39,073 bases of DNA from Colivivens sp964537205 (GCA_964537205.1 CAZHZH010000015.1:1-39073); one strand, 5' to 3'. Counted from the first letter of the stretch, positions 26,571 through 35,548 are shown. Made by a program: numbers and translations. Notes: generated by a model not told the origin, from the sequence alone.

Positions 26571-28352
26571 CTATTTATTACGTCGAATATACGCTATTGT
26601 ATCACCTTTCATTACATGTTTGCCCTGGCTTGCAACAACCTCAACCAGTTTACCGCCCAAACATGCCGGGATGTCTATAGTCTGACCGAACTGGTTCTCA
26701 ATATAACAGAAATGTTCGCCTTCCTTATACTCCTTTCCAATTGCCGGTTCTATACTCTTCACACATTCTCCATCACCACCAATCTCCCACATCAGAGTTC
26801 CACTCTCAGGAGCCACGATGGCATCAGATTCGGCATGTTTGTACGCTGCCACCTCTTCAAGCGACAGGCCTGAGGATTTCTGCAAATCCTTGTCTTTAGC
26901 CGCCTGCAGATCTTTGAGGAAACGTTCTTTGGCTATGCCGCTTTTATAATCGCGATATTGGCTTTCATGCATGGCGAATTCAAAAAGTTCTTCATCGTCT
27001 TCACCACGCTCCCAACCTTTTTCCTTCATCTCGTTTATGAAACGAGGCAAATCATCAGGATAATTACTCTGTGGATCGGCTGTTGTAAACTCATATCCTT
27101 TTTCCTTTGCCAACTCAATTATCTCTGGAGCGACCGGACCTGGCAACTTTCCGCTTTTGCCAAGTATCATTCCCCATATTGATGCATCCATCATGGTATA
27201 ACGAGGCTTGCCCATCGACTCTGTAAGCAAATTCATCAAAGCAATATTTTTCACATACTGTGAGAAAGGAGTAACCAAAGGAGGATAACCAACCTTAGGC
27301 CATACATAGGCTACTTCGTTGAACAGACGGATTAACAACGCATCCTCTGTCAGAGGCTCTTCTCCCTTCTGCTTTCTGTTATTGTTGATTGCATCCATCA
27401 CACCTTTCAAATCCGCCATCATGCTACCCATCATACCTCCAGGGAGGCCACATCCCAAGAGGAGCGACGACATGAGCCTGTTAGCCGGATTCATGAAATA
27501 GCCCAAAAAGTCATCAATGAATTCTTGTGTAAGCTTACGTGCTTCCATATATGCCTCCATATTAATCTCCGGGACATCAAAGCCATAATGTTTCAACATG
27601 CTTTGGACAGAAATAACATCTGGATGCACTTTACCCCATGACAGGGGTTCGATGGCCGTATCAATCACATCCGCGCCATTTTTACATACCTCAAGTATGC
27701 TTGCCATTGAAAGTCCCGGACCTGAATGACCATGATACTGAATTATAATGTTCGGATGTTTGTCCTTTATCATTTTCACCAACTTGCCAAGCATTGCAGG
27801 CTGACCAATTCCCGCCATGTCCTTCAGGCAAATTTCTGGTGCTCCTGCGGCGATAAGCTGTTCGGCTATATCAGCGTAATATTCGGCTGTATGAATAGGA
27901 CTTGTTGTAATACAAAGAGTGGCTTGAGGGGTCATGCCTGCGTCAAGCGCGTACTTTATTGACGGAATTATGTTGCGCACATCGTTTAGTCCGCAAAAAA
28001 TTCGAGTAATGTCTACGCCTTGGGCATGCTTTACCCTATACATCAACTTACGGACATCTGCCGGAACAGGAAACATCCGGAGACCGTTGAGCCCTCGGTC
28101 AAGCATGTGCGTCTTTATGCCGGCTTCGTTGAATGGCTTGGTAAATGCACGAACCGCCTTATTTGGATTTTCTCCATACAACAAGTTTACTTGCTCAAAC
28201 GCGCCTCCATTAGTTTCTACACGGGCAAAACAGCCCATCTTGATGATAACTGGAGCTATGCGCTCAAGTTGGTCTTTACGTGGCTGATATTTACCACTCG
28301 ACTGAAACATATCCCGATAAACGAGGCTGAATTGGATTCTTCTTTTATTCAT
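26571..28352 (-). CDS. OadA/PycB-type carboxyltransferase with a degenerate biotinyl domain
   Basis: The 593-residue protein belongs to the pyruvate carboxylase subunit B / oxaloacetate decarboxylase alpha family, which moves carboxyl groups between biotin and an oxo-acid. The TIM-barrel metal ligands are present: Asp14 (YRDMFQS), carbamylated-lysine candidate Lys177 (CLKDMAG), and His207/His209 (QYHGHSG). A conserved PLVTPFSQYVKN segment contains the proton-transfer threonine (Thr361). The C-terminal domain (about 511-593) has the biotinyl/lipoyl fold pattern (VAPESGTL, then GGKLVEVVASQGKHVMKGDTIAYI), but the AMKM biotin-attachment site is replaced by IENQFGQTIDIP at 551-562, with Phe555 where the biotin lysine is expected. 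It is a single gene with no clear consensus promoter. Biotin would have to be supplied by a separate carrier protein. Pyruvate carboxylase or oxaloacetate decarboxylase are both possible activities. Confidence 0.88.
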   Translation of the reverse strand: MNKRRIQFSLVYRDMFQSSGKYQPRKDQLERIAPVIIKMGCFARVETNGGAFEQVNLLYGENPNKAVRAFTKPFNEAGIKTHMLDRGLNGLRMFPVPADVRKLMYRVKHAQGVDITRIFCGLNDVRNIIPSIKYALDAGMTPQATLCITTSPIHTAEYYADIAEQLIAAGAPEICLKDMAGIGQPAMLGKLVKMIKDKHPNIIIQYHGHSGPGLSMASILEVCKNGADVIDTAIEPLSWGKVHPDVISVQSMLKHYGFDVPEINMEAYMEARKLTQEFIDDFLGYFMNPANRLMSSLLLGCGLPGGMMGSMMADLKGVMDAINNNRKQKGEEPLTEDALLIRLFNEVAYVWPKVGYPPLVTPFSQYVKNIALMNLLTESMGKPRYTMMDASIWGMILGKSGKLPGPVAPEIIELAKEKGYEFTTADPQSNYPDDLPRFINEMKEKGWERGEDDEELFEFAMHESQYRDYKSGIAKERFLKDLQAAKDKDLQKSSGLSLEEVAAYKHAESDAIVAPESGTLMWEIGGDGECVKSIEPAIGKEYKEGEHFCYIENQFGQTIDIPACLGGKLVEVVASQGKHVMKGDTIAYIRRNK

Positions 28353-28497
28353 ACTCTATATTGATACCTTATTATATTATTCCATTTAATCCTTGACCAG
28401 TAAGTCCACTTTAGTGATTATCAGCAAATATTTATTCCTTACAGCTACTGAACACCTTGTTTTCTCAATGTTATTGAACGTACAATCTGAATGATAC

Positions 28498-29238
28498 TTA
28501 TTTACTACGAGTGAACTTAAATCCTGTCTTCATTCCTTCGAAACTACTTGAAAGGGAAGACAACGTCGTTAAAGTAGTATTGTTGGACGCAGAAGCGACA
28601 GACTGTGCCAAATTCATCAATTTGGTTGAGTCAAAGGTCAAGGACAATTGAGTACTGGAAACTGTCGCATACGCTGTTCCAAATGACAGACCGAGGTTCT
28701 GACCGGTAATTTTCAAAGTATGATCCTTTGAATTATATGCATAGCTCGCCGTCTGGCTCTTGCCATTAATATTGACCACACAGGTCTTGTCTTCCTTGAA
28801 TGTAATTGAGAATTTGCCCTGCTTCAGTCCCAATTTCTCATAGTAAGGAGAAATTTTACTGACAATTTGATTGGCCGCCACCGTGCCTCCGGCTTTCGCA
28901 AGGAGATTGGAACTTTCGAATTCCACAGAAGGTTCGGAATAATTCCATGTTCCTATGATTGACGCTGATTTAGTGCCGTCAAGCAAAGAACCTATGACTC
29001 CTGTCAATAAAGAGCTGGTGGAGCTTTCTGTATTAGACGAGCCGCCCAACAATGAAGATATAAGTTCACCCGCCACCGAAGACTGCGTTTCAGACGAGGA
29101 TGTTGACTTTGACAACGATGTTGCATTTGTTGTGCCATCTGTAGTTTTCAAGTTTGAAAGCGTTCCCGCACCACAACTAAACAATGTGATGATCGTAGTG
29201 GTGGATATCATAACCACCAATAACTTAATTATTTTCAT
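28498..29238 (-). CDS. DUF4923-like lipoprotein
   Basis: A 246-residue lipoprotein with a lipobox (TLFSC, lipidated Cys22) followed by a Ser/Thr-rich low-complexity linker (about 25-85). The C-terminal part (about 93-245) begins IIGTWNYSEPSVEFESSNLLAKAGG and has alternating strands such as GKFSITFKEDKTCVVNING and QLSLTFDSTKLMNLA, a pattern I associate with the Bacteroidota lipocalin-like family DUF4923. No function is known and no catalytic residues are evident. It stands alone, divergent from the MBL-fold gene. The family name is from pattern recognition and should be treated as probable. Confidence 0.8.
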   Translation of the reverse strand: MKIIKLLVVMISTTTIITLFSCGAGTLSNLKTTDGTTNATSLSKSTSSSETQSSVAGELISSLLGGSSNTESSTSSLLTGVIGSLLDGTKSASIIGTWNYSEPSVEFESSNLLAKAGGTVAANQIVSKISPYYEKLGLKQGKFSITFKEDKTCVVNINGKSQTASYAYNSKDHTLKITGQNLGLSFGTAYATVSSTQLSLTFDSTKLMNLAQSVASASNNTTLTTLSSLSSSFEGMKTGFKFTRSK

Positions 29239-29293
29239 GTCCTTTTGTATTATGTTTTAACTGCCAGCTACCCAGCTTACTTCTAATTCATTA

Positions 29294-29309
29294 CAAAAAT
29301 ACAAATTTA
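29294..29309 (-). promoter_or_regulatory. Candidate -7 elements for the DUF4923-like gene
   Basis: Two overlapping-region matches to TAnnTTTG exist on the minus strand: TATTTTTG (29294-29301) and TAAATTTG (29302-29309). Neither has a clear TTG at the expected distance, so which is used is unclear. Confidence 0.4.
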
Positions 29310-29345
29310 TTCGCATACGACTATCTCGTTTTAATATCTTTTTAC

Positions 29346-29353
29346 TAACTTTG
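29346..29353 (+). promoter_or_regulatory. -7 element for the MBL-panB unit (TAACTTTG)
   Basis: TAACTTTG matches the TAnnTTTG consensus 41 nt before the ATG at 29394. No TTG is present about 20 nt upstream, so the -33 element is weak. Confidence 0.55.
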
Positions 29354-29393
29354 CATCCTCAAATGAGATTTTGTCTTGTAAAATACATACATA

Positions 29394-30197
29394 ATGCTTA
29401 AGTTCTTATCTTTCGGAAGTGGAAGCAGCGGAAATTGTTACTTTCTTGGCAATGAAGAAGGAAGTATTCTTATCGATGCAGGCATAGGCATACGCAAATT
29501 GAAACGCTATATGAAAGAATACGGACTGAGTTTCAGTAGCGTAAGAGGTATATTGGTCACACATGATCATGCGGATCATGTGAATGCGGTCGGTAATATA
29601 AGCCACGACTTCGGACTACCGGTATACGCCACTGAATTGGCTTACAAAGGCATGCGCAACAATCATCATTCAAGGAAGAAAATTGATGATGGTAATGTCA
29701 AGCTTATTGAAAAAGGGAGTGAATTCACACTGTCGGGCTTCAAAATCACAGCCTTCCCGATTCCACACGATTCAATGGACAACGTGGGTTACCACATAAA
29801 ATATCATGAAACAGCATTCACCATCATGACAGATGTTGGTCGTCCCACCGACACCATTAGGGAATATATAGGCAAGACAAATTATCTTGTGTTGGAAGCC
29901 AACTTCGACGAGGAGATGCTGCGTAATGGTAAATATCCAAAGATGCTCCAAGACAGAATAACAAATGGAACAGGACACTTAAGCAACCATCAAGCGGCAA
30001 GGACTTTGGCAGAGTGCTTCCATCCGGGTCTTAAGTCCGTATGGCTATGCCATCTAAGTGAGGAGAACAACCATCCCGAATTGGCAAGGAAAACGTTTGA
30101 AATAGAACTTAAGTCACATGGTATTATAACAGGCAAAGACTTCACACTCGAAATCCTGCGACGTCTAATACCTACAGGGCCATACATCATAGAATAA
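29394..30197 (+). CDS. MBL-fold metallohydrolase (YycJ/WalJ-like)
   Basis: A 267-residue cytoplasmic metallo-beta-lactamase-fold protein. It has the FGSGSSGNCYFLG opening seen in the YycJ/WalJ subfamily and the metal-binding H-x-H-x-D-H motif at His57, His59, Asp61 and His62 (THDHADH), with a further Asp in TDVGRP and a His in HLSNHQAA and CHLSEENNHP. Family members are proposed to be nucleases or phosphodiesterases, including roles in DNA repair in Firmicutes, but the substrate here is not known. It is followed 43 nt later by panB in the same direction, apparently on one transcript. Confidence 0.9.
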   Translation: MLKFLSFGSGSSGNCYFLGNEEGSILIDAGIGIRKLKRYMKEYGLSFSSVRGILVTHDHADHVNAVGNISHDFGLPVYATELAYKGMRNNHHSRKKIDDGNVKLIEKGSEFTLSGFKITAFPIPHDSMDNVGYHIKYHETAFTIMTDVGRPTDTIREYIGKTNYLVLEANFDEEMLRNGKYPKMLQDRITNGTGHLSNHQAARTLAECFHPGLKSVWLCHLSEENNHPELARKTFEIELKSHGIITGKDFTLEILRRLIPTGPYIIE

Positions 30198-30240
30198 AAT
30201 ATGCCATCAATATTTAATTTTCAAATAAAATCCTAAAGAC

Positions 30241-31059
30241 ATGAGTTATTTAGTTGAAGACAAAAGGAAGGTCACAACACACCGACTGATTCAGATGAAG
30301 CAAGAAGGTAAAAAAATCGCCATGCTGACATCTTACGACTACACTACGGCCCAAATAGTGGACGCGGCAGGAATGGACGTCATACTCGTTGGTGACTCCG
30401 CATCAAACGTAATGGCAGGCAATGTTACTACACTGCCTATAACTCTCGATCAAATGATTTACCATGCGAAGGCTGTCGTCAGAGCCGTACACAGGGCTTT
30501 GGTAATTTGCGACATGCCTTTCGGAACATATCAGGTAAACCCTACCGACGGCGTTGCCAACGCAATCAGAATAATGAAGGAAAGTCATTGCGACGCGCTT
30601 AAACTCGAAGGCGGCGTGGAAATCTTAGACACCATAAGGAAGATTCTCGATGCAGGCATTCCTGTGTGTGGCCATCTTGGACTCACCCCTCAAAGCATCA
30701 ACAAGTTTGGTACATATACAGTACGTGCAAAGGACGAAGCAGAAGCCGCAAAGCTAATAAACGACGCACATGCACTTGAAGATGCCGGATGCTTTGCAAT
30801 AGTGCTGGAAAAAATCCCCGCCTCATTGGCAGAGAAAGTTACAAAGGAACTGACTATTCCAGTTATCGGAATAGGCGCGGGACCGTCATGCGACGGACAA
30901 GTGTTGGTTGTAGCCGATATGCTTGGTATGTCACAGGGGTTCTCTCCTAAATTTCTACGCAGATATGCCGACTTGAATTCAATCATGACTGATGCAATCG
31001 GGAATTATATCACTGACGTAAAAAATGGAGACTTTCCAAATATAAACGAAAGCTACTAA
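30241..31059 (+). CDS. panB: 3-methyl-2-oxobutanoate hydroxymethyltransferase
   Basis: PanB adds a hydroxymethyl group from 5,10-methylene-tetrahydrofolate to alpha-ketoisovalerate, giving ketopantoate for pantothenate and coenzyme A. The 272-residue protein matches the family length of about 264. Metal-binding residues are visible: Asp52 (VGDSASNVMAG), Asp91 (CDMPFGTYQ) and Glu123 (KLEGG). The conserved LTSYDYTTAQIVDAAGMD and GIGAGPSCDGQVLVVADMLG segments are intact. It is the last gene before the bidirectional terminator at 31073-31107. The use of a folate cofactor gives only a loose functional link with folB elsewhere in the window. Confidence 0.96.
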   Translation: MSYLVEDKRKVTTHRLIQMKQEGKKIAMLTSYDYTTAQIVDAAGMDVILVGDSASNVMAGNVTTLPITLDQMIYHAKAVVRAVHRALVICDMPFGTYQVNPTDGVANAIRIMKESHCDALKLEGGVEILDTIRKILDAGIPVCGHLGLTPQSINKFGTYTVRAKDEAEAAKLINDAHALEDAGCFAIVLEKIPASLAEKVTKELTIPVIGIGAGPSCDGQVLVVADMLGMSQGFSPKFLRRYADLNSIMTDAIGNYITDVKNGDFPNINESY

Positions 31060-31072
31060 ACATCCGCTCAAT

Positions 31073-31107
31073 AAAAACACTCCAACCATTTCTGGCTGGA
31101 GTGTTTT
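31073..31107. terminator. Bidirectional intrinsic terminator, panB / V-ATPase operon
   Basis: AAAAACACTCCAACCA and TGGCTGGAGTGTTTTT form a long stem with one internal mismatch and a short loop, flanked by A- and T-runs. It ends both the panB transcript and the convergent V-ATPase operon. Confidence 0.85.
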
Positions 31108-31122
31108 TCTGCTTTACTATTC

Positions 31123-31581
31123 TTATCCTAATGAAGGGACAACCTGTGCAATGAGAATAAGTACAAGCAAACCAAGAATCGCATAGAGTTCCGGGAACAC
31201 CGCAAGTACCATTGTCGTTCCAAATGCATTATAGCCTGCACCGATCGCGCTGATACCGTTTGCGCAAACTTTTGCCTGACGTATGGCAGATATAAGTGCA
31301 ACCAAACCAAGAGCCAAACCAGCTCCAAACACTGCCGAAGCCTGCCCCATAGTGATTGATGTGGTTACAAGCGGGTTCAAAATAAAGAATCCCACGAATC
31401 CGTAAAGTCCCTGCGATGAAGGAAGGGCGGCAAGTCCGATGTACGAACCTGATGCACTTGGATTTTTCTTAAACGCGCCGATTGCCGCATTTCCACAAAT
31501 TGTTACTCCGTAAGCTGATCCAATACCCGACAAAGCGACAGCGAGCGCAATGCCTAAGTAAGCTAAAAGAATTGGTGTCAT
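31123..31581 (-). CDS. atpK: V-type ATPase subunit K (c-ring proteolipid)
   Basis: A 152-residue protein with four transmembrane helices, formed by two fused hairpins as in V-type c subunits. It makes the rotor ring that carries the transported ion. Aligned with Enterococcus hirae NtpK, the sodium-coordinating residues Leu61, Thr64, Gln65, Gln110 and Glu139 correspond to Leu53, Ser56, Gln57, Gln102 and Glu131 with identical spacing, in the segments ALPSSQGLYG, AIRQAKV and VFPELYAILG. Glu131 is the ion-carrying carboxylate. Sodium rather than proton transport is therefore plausible but inferred. The gene is last in the operon, 92 nt after atpI; the gap holds a structured RNA-like element. It ends just before the bidirectional terminator. 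Confidence 0.96.
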   Translation of the reverse strand: MTPILLAYLGIALAVALSGIGSAYGVTICGNAAIGAFKKNPSASGSYIGLAALPSSQGLYGFVGFFILNPLVTTSITMGQASAVFGAGLALGLVALISAIRQAKVCANGISAIGAGYNAFGTTMVLAVFPELYAILGLLVLILIAQVVPSLG

Positions 31582-31602
31582 AATTTTGTTTGTTTTTTTA
31601 GT

Positions 31603-31650
31603 GATTAACTCCAGCCACCCATGAGAAGGGCTCTACCCAGCAGGAGAATC
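31603..31650 (-). other. Predicted stem-loop between atpI and atpK
   Basis: On the minus strand, GATTCTCC (31650-31643) can pair with GGAGTTAATC (31612-31603) with a 2-nt bulge, enclosing a GCCC/GGGT stem. It lies in the only long gap of the operon and may affect relative expression of atpK, which is needed in many copies per complex. Its role is inferred. Confidence 0.4.
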
Positions 31651-31673
31651 TTGATTATTTAATTATAATATTA

Positions 31674-33539
31674 TTATTTCTTTATTTTAAATGGATTATA
31701 CTCTATGCCTCCTCCTTCGAACTCTGCATTCTTGAAGTACTCAACGAATGTCAGACGCATCGGATGAACAAACGATGAAATCATACAAAGGGCAAAGTTT
31801 ATACCGTGTCCCAACAATAATATGATTATCATAGGCAGCCAACGAATCGCCCACGACATAGACGAGGTCAAATCTATCGCTAAGGAATTAAACACGCTTC
31901 CGAGAATTCCGCCTGTAAGCCCAAGGGCAAACAAACGTATGTAACTCAGCAAATCGCCAAGCAGGCCTGTCGCCATGCCATACACCGACCATATTCCTCC
32001 ACCAACATTTTTTATTGTCCCCAAAACAGGCTTTTTGTATGCCCCAGGTGAATTCAAGAAGAATATGCCGACACACGACAACGCGATCAACGCATAGAAG
32101 ACATATTGCATGAAAGCGGACCATTTCACACCGAACAAAGGCAAACCATAAAGGAATACCGCACTGACCAACGCGACCACCCAGGAGAATTTGCCTACTC
32201 CATATATGAAACCATAATTCTTGACCGCCTTACATCCCGCCATTACCATGCCAAGTAACACTTGTACCAAACCAATGATAACCGAAATGACCATCATAGG
32301 TGAATAACCGAAGAAGTCGTCTTTCAAATTGTCATTGACAAAATAAGGCTGCATCGGCTTTATCCATTCCCAATCAACTTTAGACAAGTCAATACCGAAG
32401 AATGTTCCTGTAATGAAACCGCACACAACCGTCATTCCTCCGAGGAAGGCTCCCAACATGCCATATTTCTTGTATTTTGGCTTCAAGAAACATATTAGCA
32501 GACTCAAAACCATTATGATTAATCCATAGCCCGCATCACCCATACACAAGCCGAAAAACAGCATGAAGAAAGGGGCGAACATTGGCAAAGGGTCAATGTC
32601 GTGATAATTTGGTAATGAATACATCCTCAGAATTGGCTCAAAAAGAGATGCGAACTTATTGTCCTGAATCTTGACAGGCACGTTGTCATCAAACTCCGGA
32701 TCGGTCAACTCGTAGAAGATATGTTGCTTTTCCAAATAGTCCACTACAGCATCGGTTTTTTCCTCTAAGACCCAACCGATGAGCAATCTTACCATGTCTC
32801 CCGCAATCGACTCATGACTTAGATGAACCTTCGACAACGAAATATTGTTATCGTTTGCAATTTTACCTTTTAGAATTACCTCCTTGTATTTTTGTTCTAT
32901 CAAGAGCAGACGATCATGTATCAATGTCAGAGCGTTTTCAATGTCTTTCTTTTCCGCTATGTATTCCGACAGTCGTTTCGAAGGCATCGCCAACACCTCC
33001 GCCGTTATATCAGGCTTAACGTCGCTGAACGTTACGAAATAAGTCTTGCCGTCTATATCGTTAACGCGTACCGCAAAATACTGTTCTGCCCATTCTTGTT
33101 TGAACGACTTGGAAGGGCATACATAAAACGTCACTATACACCGGTTGCTCTCCAAATTGTGAACGTTGCTCCAATCGAAATCACCCCACGGTTGTAAAAG
33201 TTCTATATTTTTCTCAACGTCTTCAAGTTTATGTTTGTACGAAATTTCTTCAGACCCTAAATTTTCAACATAAGTCAACAAATTCAAAGCAGAAGTCGTA
33301 TCAACGTCCAAACTTACATTTGCATCATCCAAATGATATGTCTTTGCTGCAAAATCGAGCGCGGACAATACCTTCTTATACCTGTCAGATAGAGAGAGGG
33401 CGGCTTGTAATTCATCGCTTGTGGCTCCTTTCTGAAGTTCCTCAATATGGACGACTCCCAATTGGCGGATGTCGGCGAGGAACTGATCATATTCCTTGCT
33501 TGTAACAAGGAACGTGAATTTCTTCATTTTCTTAATCAT
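31674..33539 (-). CDS. atpI: V-type ATPase subunit I (a-subunit-like stator)
   Basis: This 621-residue protein is the membrane stator that supplies the half-channels to the c ring. The N-terminal ~310 residues are soluble and coiled-coil-rich; the C-terminal half has about seven or eight transmembrane helices. The essential arginine facing the ring carboxylate is visible as Arg535 in LLSYIRLFALGLTGG. The start at 33539 overlaps the stop of atpD as ATGA, giving translational coupling; Met5 at 33527 is an alternative start. It is somewhat shorter than many archaeal homologues but within the bacterial range. Confidence 0.95.
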   Translation of the reverse strand: MIKKMKKFTFLVTSKEYDQFLADIRQLGVVHIEELQKGATSDELQAALSLSDRYKKVLSALDFAAKTYHLDDANVSLDVDTTSALNLLTYVENLGSEEISYKHKLEDVEKNIELLQPWGDFDWSNVHNLESNRCIVTFYVCPSKSFKQEWAEQYFAVRVNDIDGKTYFVTFSDVKPDITAEVLAMPSKRLSEYIAEKKDIENALTLIHDRLLLIEQKYKEVILKGKIANDNNISLSKVHLSHESIAGDMVRLLIGWVLEEKTDAVVDYLEKQHIFYELTDPEFDDNVPVKIQDNKFASLFEPILRMYSLPNYHDIDPLPMFAPFFMLFFGLCMGDAGYGLIIMVLSLLICFLKPKYKKYGMLGAFLGGMTVVCGFITGTFFGIDLSKVDWEWIKPMQPYFVNDNLKDDFFGYSPMMVISVIIGLVQVLLGMVMAGCKAVKNYGFIYGVGKFSWVVALVSAVFLYGLPLFGVKWSAFMQYVFYALIALSCVGIFFLNSPGAYKKPVLGTIKNVGGGIWSVYGMATGLLGDLLSYIRLFALGLTGGILGSVFNSLAIDLTSSMSWAIRWLPMIIILLLGHGINFALCMISSFVHPMRLTFVEYFKNAEFEGGGIEYNPFKIKK

Positions 33540-34180
33540 ACTCCACCATCCTTATCGTTATACTCACTTTCGGGTTCATCTTCCTCAGACTTGCGTTTCT
33601 GTTGCAACGCCTTCAGAATCTTCTGCGACGACTTCGAGAGGTTCTCTTCATCCTCCATAAATCGTTTTATCTTCCTTATGGCCTCTTGGTATCCCGGAAT
33701 CTGAACTTTCTCAAAGAGATTGACTTTCTGAGTCGTTTTCCGCCTTGCATGATCCAATAATCCAAGTTTTGCGACTACAAACTCATGCTCAACTGCAGTT
33801 TTCGCCAGACCCTGCAGCAGTCCGATGCCGTCAAAATACCATTTCGGCGCGCTAAACAAACCAAAAGGCTTTACTTCGAGACGTATGTTAGTGAGAACAG
33901 GAACCCTTACTCCGGCAATCTTCTTCACTGTCATCTCTACGTCCTTGAGCGACACTAACGAAGCGTCAAACTCACCCCACAAGGCATACATGGACTGATA
34001 TCCTTGAATCTGGCTCTCCAATTGCTTGTCCAATTCGTCTGCCTCAGCCTTTGTCTTTTTGACTTCCAAGCGCAAAGCGGTCTCCTTGCTTTTTATTATA
34101 GGCAAGGTACGCTGTCGCATCTTCAGTTGCTTTTCTATTTGCTGAAGTGAGGTTTTATTATATTGAAACTTTATCGCCAT
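33536..34180 (-). CDS. atpD: V-type ATPase subunit D
   Basis: The 214-residue subunit D forms the rotating central shaft inside the A3B3 head. It has the expected long N- and C-terminal helices, with the opening FQYNKTSLQQIEKQLKMRQR and a Lys/Glu-rich coiled coil ending in ALQQKRKSEEDEPES. The middle region (about 60-140) is the short globular portion. The gene starts 40 nt after atpB and its TGA overlaps the atpI ATG. No subunit F gene, which normally binds D, is present beside it. Confidence 0.94.
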   Translation of the reverse strand: MAIKFQYNKTSLQQIEKQLKMRQRTLPIIKSKETALRLEVKKTKAEADELDKQLESQIQGYQSMYALWGEFDASLVSLKDVEMTVKKIAGVRVPVLTNIRLEVKPFGLFSAPKWYFDGIGLLQGLAKTAVEHEFVVAKLGLLDHARRKTTQKVNLFEKVQIPGYQEAIRKIKRFMEDEENLSKSSQKILKALQQKRKSEEDEPESEYNDKDGGV

Positions 34181-34220
34181 AACTGAGTTTCTGAATAATT
34201 ATACTTAAGACTGCACAATG

Positions 34221-35543
34221 CTATTTCCAATAGATATCGGTAAATTCCTTCTTTATGTTTACCTCCTCTAATGTAAAATACTTCTTGAATAGTCCCCACG
34301 TCACATCCAGCATCTCAGTAGTATCAAGGTCAACGTCAATTGCAAGGAGCTGGTTTGCATAATCTTTCGCGAACTCAAGGCACCTGTTATCGTAATCTGT
34401 AAGGTCAAATCCGTTTTCCAACTTGGTCTTTGCGTTAGCCGCGTCTGAATAGAGGCGTATTGCTGCGTTCATCACTTGGCTGTGGTCCTTACGGGTCTTC
34501 TTTCCGGCGACAAGTTGCTTCAATCGAGAAAGCGAACGGAACGGATCTATGATAACTTTGCCAATATCTGAATCACGGCGCAAGTACAGCTGACCTTCAG
34601 TAATATAACCGGTATTGTCAGGCACCGCATGTGTGATATCTCCTCCCGAAAGTGTGGTCACCGCAATGATTGTTATTGAACCGCCACCGGCTTCGTCTGG
34701 GAACTGTACGGCCTTCTCGTATATCTTGGCGAGATCTGAATAAAGTGATCCAGGCATAGAGTCCTTCGATGGAATTTGGTCCATACGGTTACTTACAATC
34801 GACAGAGAGTCAGCATACGAGGTCATGTCAGTAAGCAGCACAAGCACCTTCTCATGTTTCTCCACAGCAAAATATTCCGCCGCGGTTAATGTCATGTCAG
34901 GGACGAGAAGACGTTCCACCGCAGGGTCCTCCGTAGTATTCATAAAACAGATTATACGATCAAGAGCTCCTGCATTTGAGAATGTATTACGGAAAAAATA
35001 ATAGTCATCATTCGTCATACCCATACCCCCAAGGATTATCTTGTCGGCCTTGGCACGCAACGCGACTAATGCCATCACCTCGTTGAACGGCTGGTCTGGA
35101 TCGGCGAAGAACGGGATCTTCTGACCAGAAACCAGCGTATTATTCAAGTCAATACCCGCTATACCGGTTGCGATCAACTCACTTGGTTGCTTACGACGCA
35201 CAGGATTAACAGAGGGACCTCCGATCTCCACTTCCTTGCCTTCTATCTCCGGACCTCCGTCAATTGGTTCACCATAGGCATTGAAGAATCTGCCGGATAA
35301 CTGGTCACTCACCTTCAATGTAGGCGACTTGCCAAGAAAAACGACCTCCGCATTAGTAGGTATTCCACCGGTTCCCTCAAACACTTGGAGTGTAACCTCA
35401 TCACCCGCGATCTTAACGACCTGCGCAAGCTTGCCATCTATACGGGCCAGCTCATCATAACCGACTCCGGTTGCTTTTAGAGAACATGTAGCCTTCGTTA
35501 TCTGGCTTATTTTTGTATATACTTTTTGAAATGCCTTTGCCAT
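34221..35543 (-). CDS. atpB: V-type ATPase subunit B (non-catalytic)
   Basis: The 440-residue regulatory subunit of the A3B3 head. It has the beta-barrel N-terminus and the RecA-like core but no Walker A P-loop: the corresponding segment is GQKIPFFADPDQPFNEVMAL, consistent with the non-catalytic role. Conserved stretches include DMTSYADSLSIVSNRMDQIPS and PGSLYSDLAKIYEKAV. The C-terminal helical domain ends EVNIKKEFTDIYWK. The gene starts 5 nt after atpA, so translation is coupled. The length is slightly below the usual ~460 residues. Confidence 0.96.
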   Translation of the reverse strand: MAKAFQKVYTKISQITKATCSLKATGVGYDELARIDGKLAQVVKIAGDEVTLQVFEGTGGIPTNAEVVFLGKSPTLKVSDQLSGRFFNAYGEPIDGGPEIEGKEVEIGGPSVNPVRRKQPSELIATGIAGIDLNNTLVSGQKIPFFADPDQPFNEVMALVALRAKADKIILGGMGMTNDDYYFFRNTFSNAGALDRIICFMNTTEDPAVERLLVPDMTLTAAEYFAVEKHEKVLVLLTDMTSYADSLSIVSNRMDQIPSKDSMPGSLYSDLAKIYEKAVQFPDEAGGGSITIIAVTTLSGGDITHAVPDNTGYITEGQLYLRRDSDIGKVIIDPFRSLSRLKQLVAGKKTRKDHSQVMNAAIRLYSDAANAKTKLENGFDLTDYDNRCLEFAKDYANQLLAIDVDLDTTEMLDVTWGLFKKYFTLEEVNIKKEFTDIYWK

Positions 35544-35548
35544 AGTAA

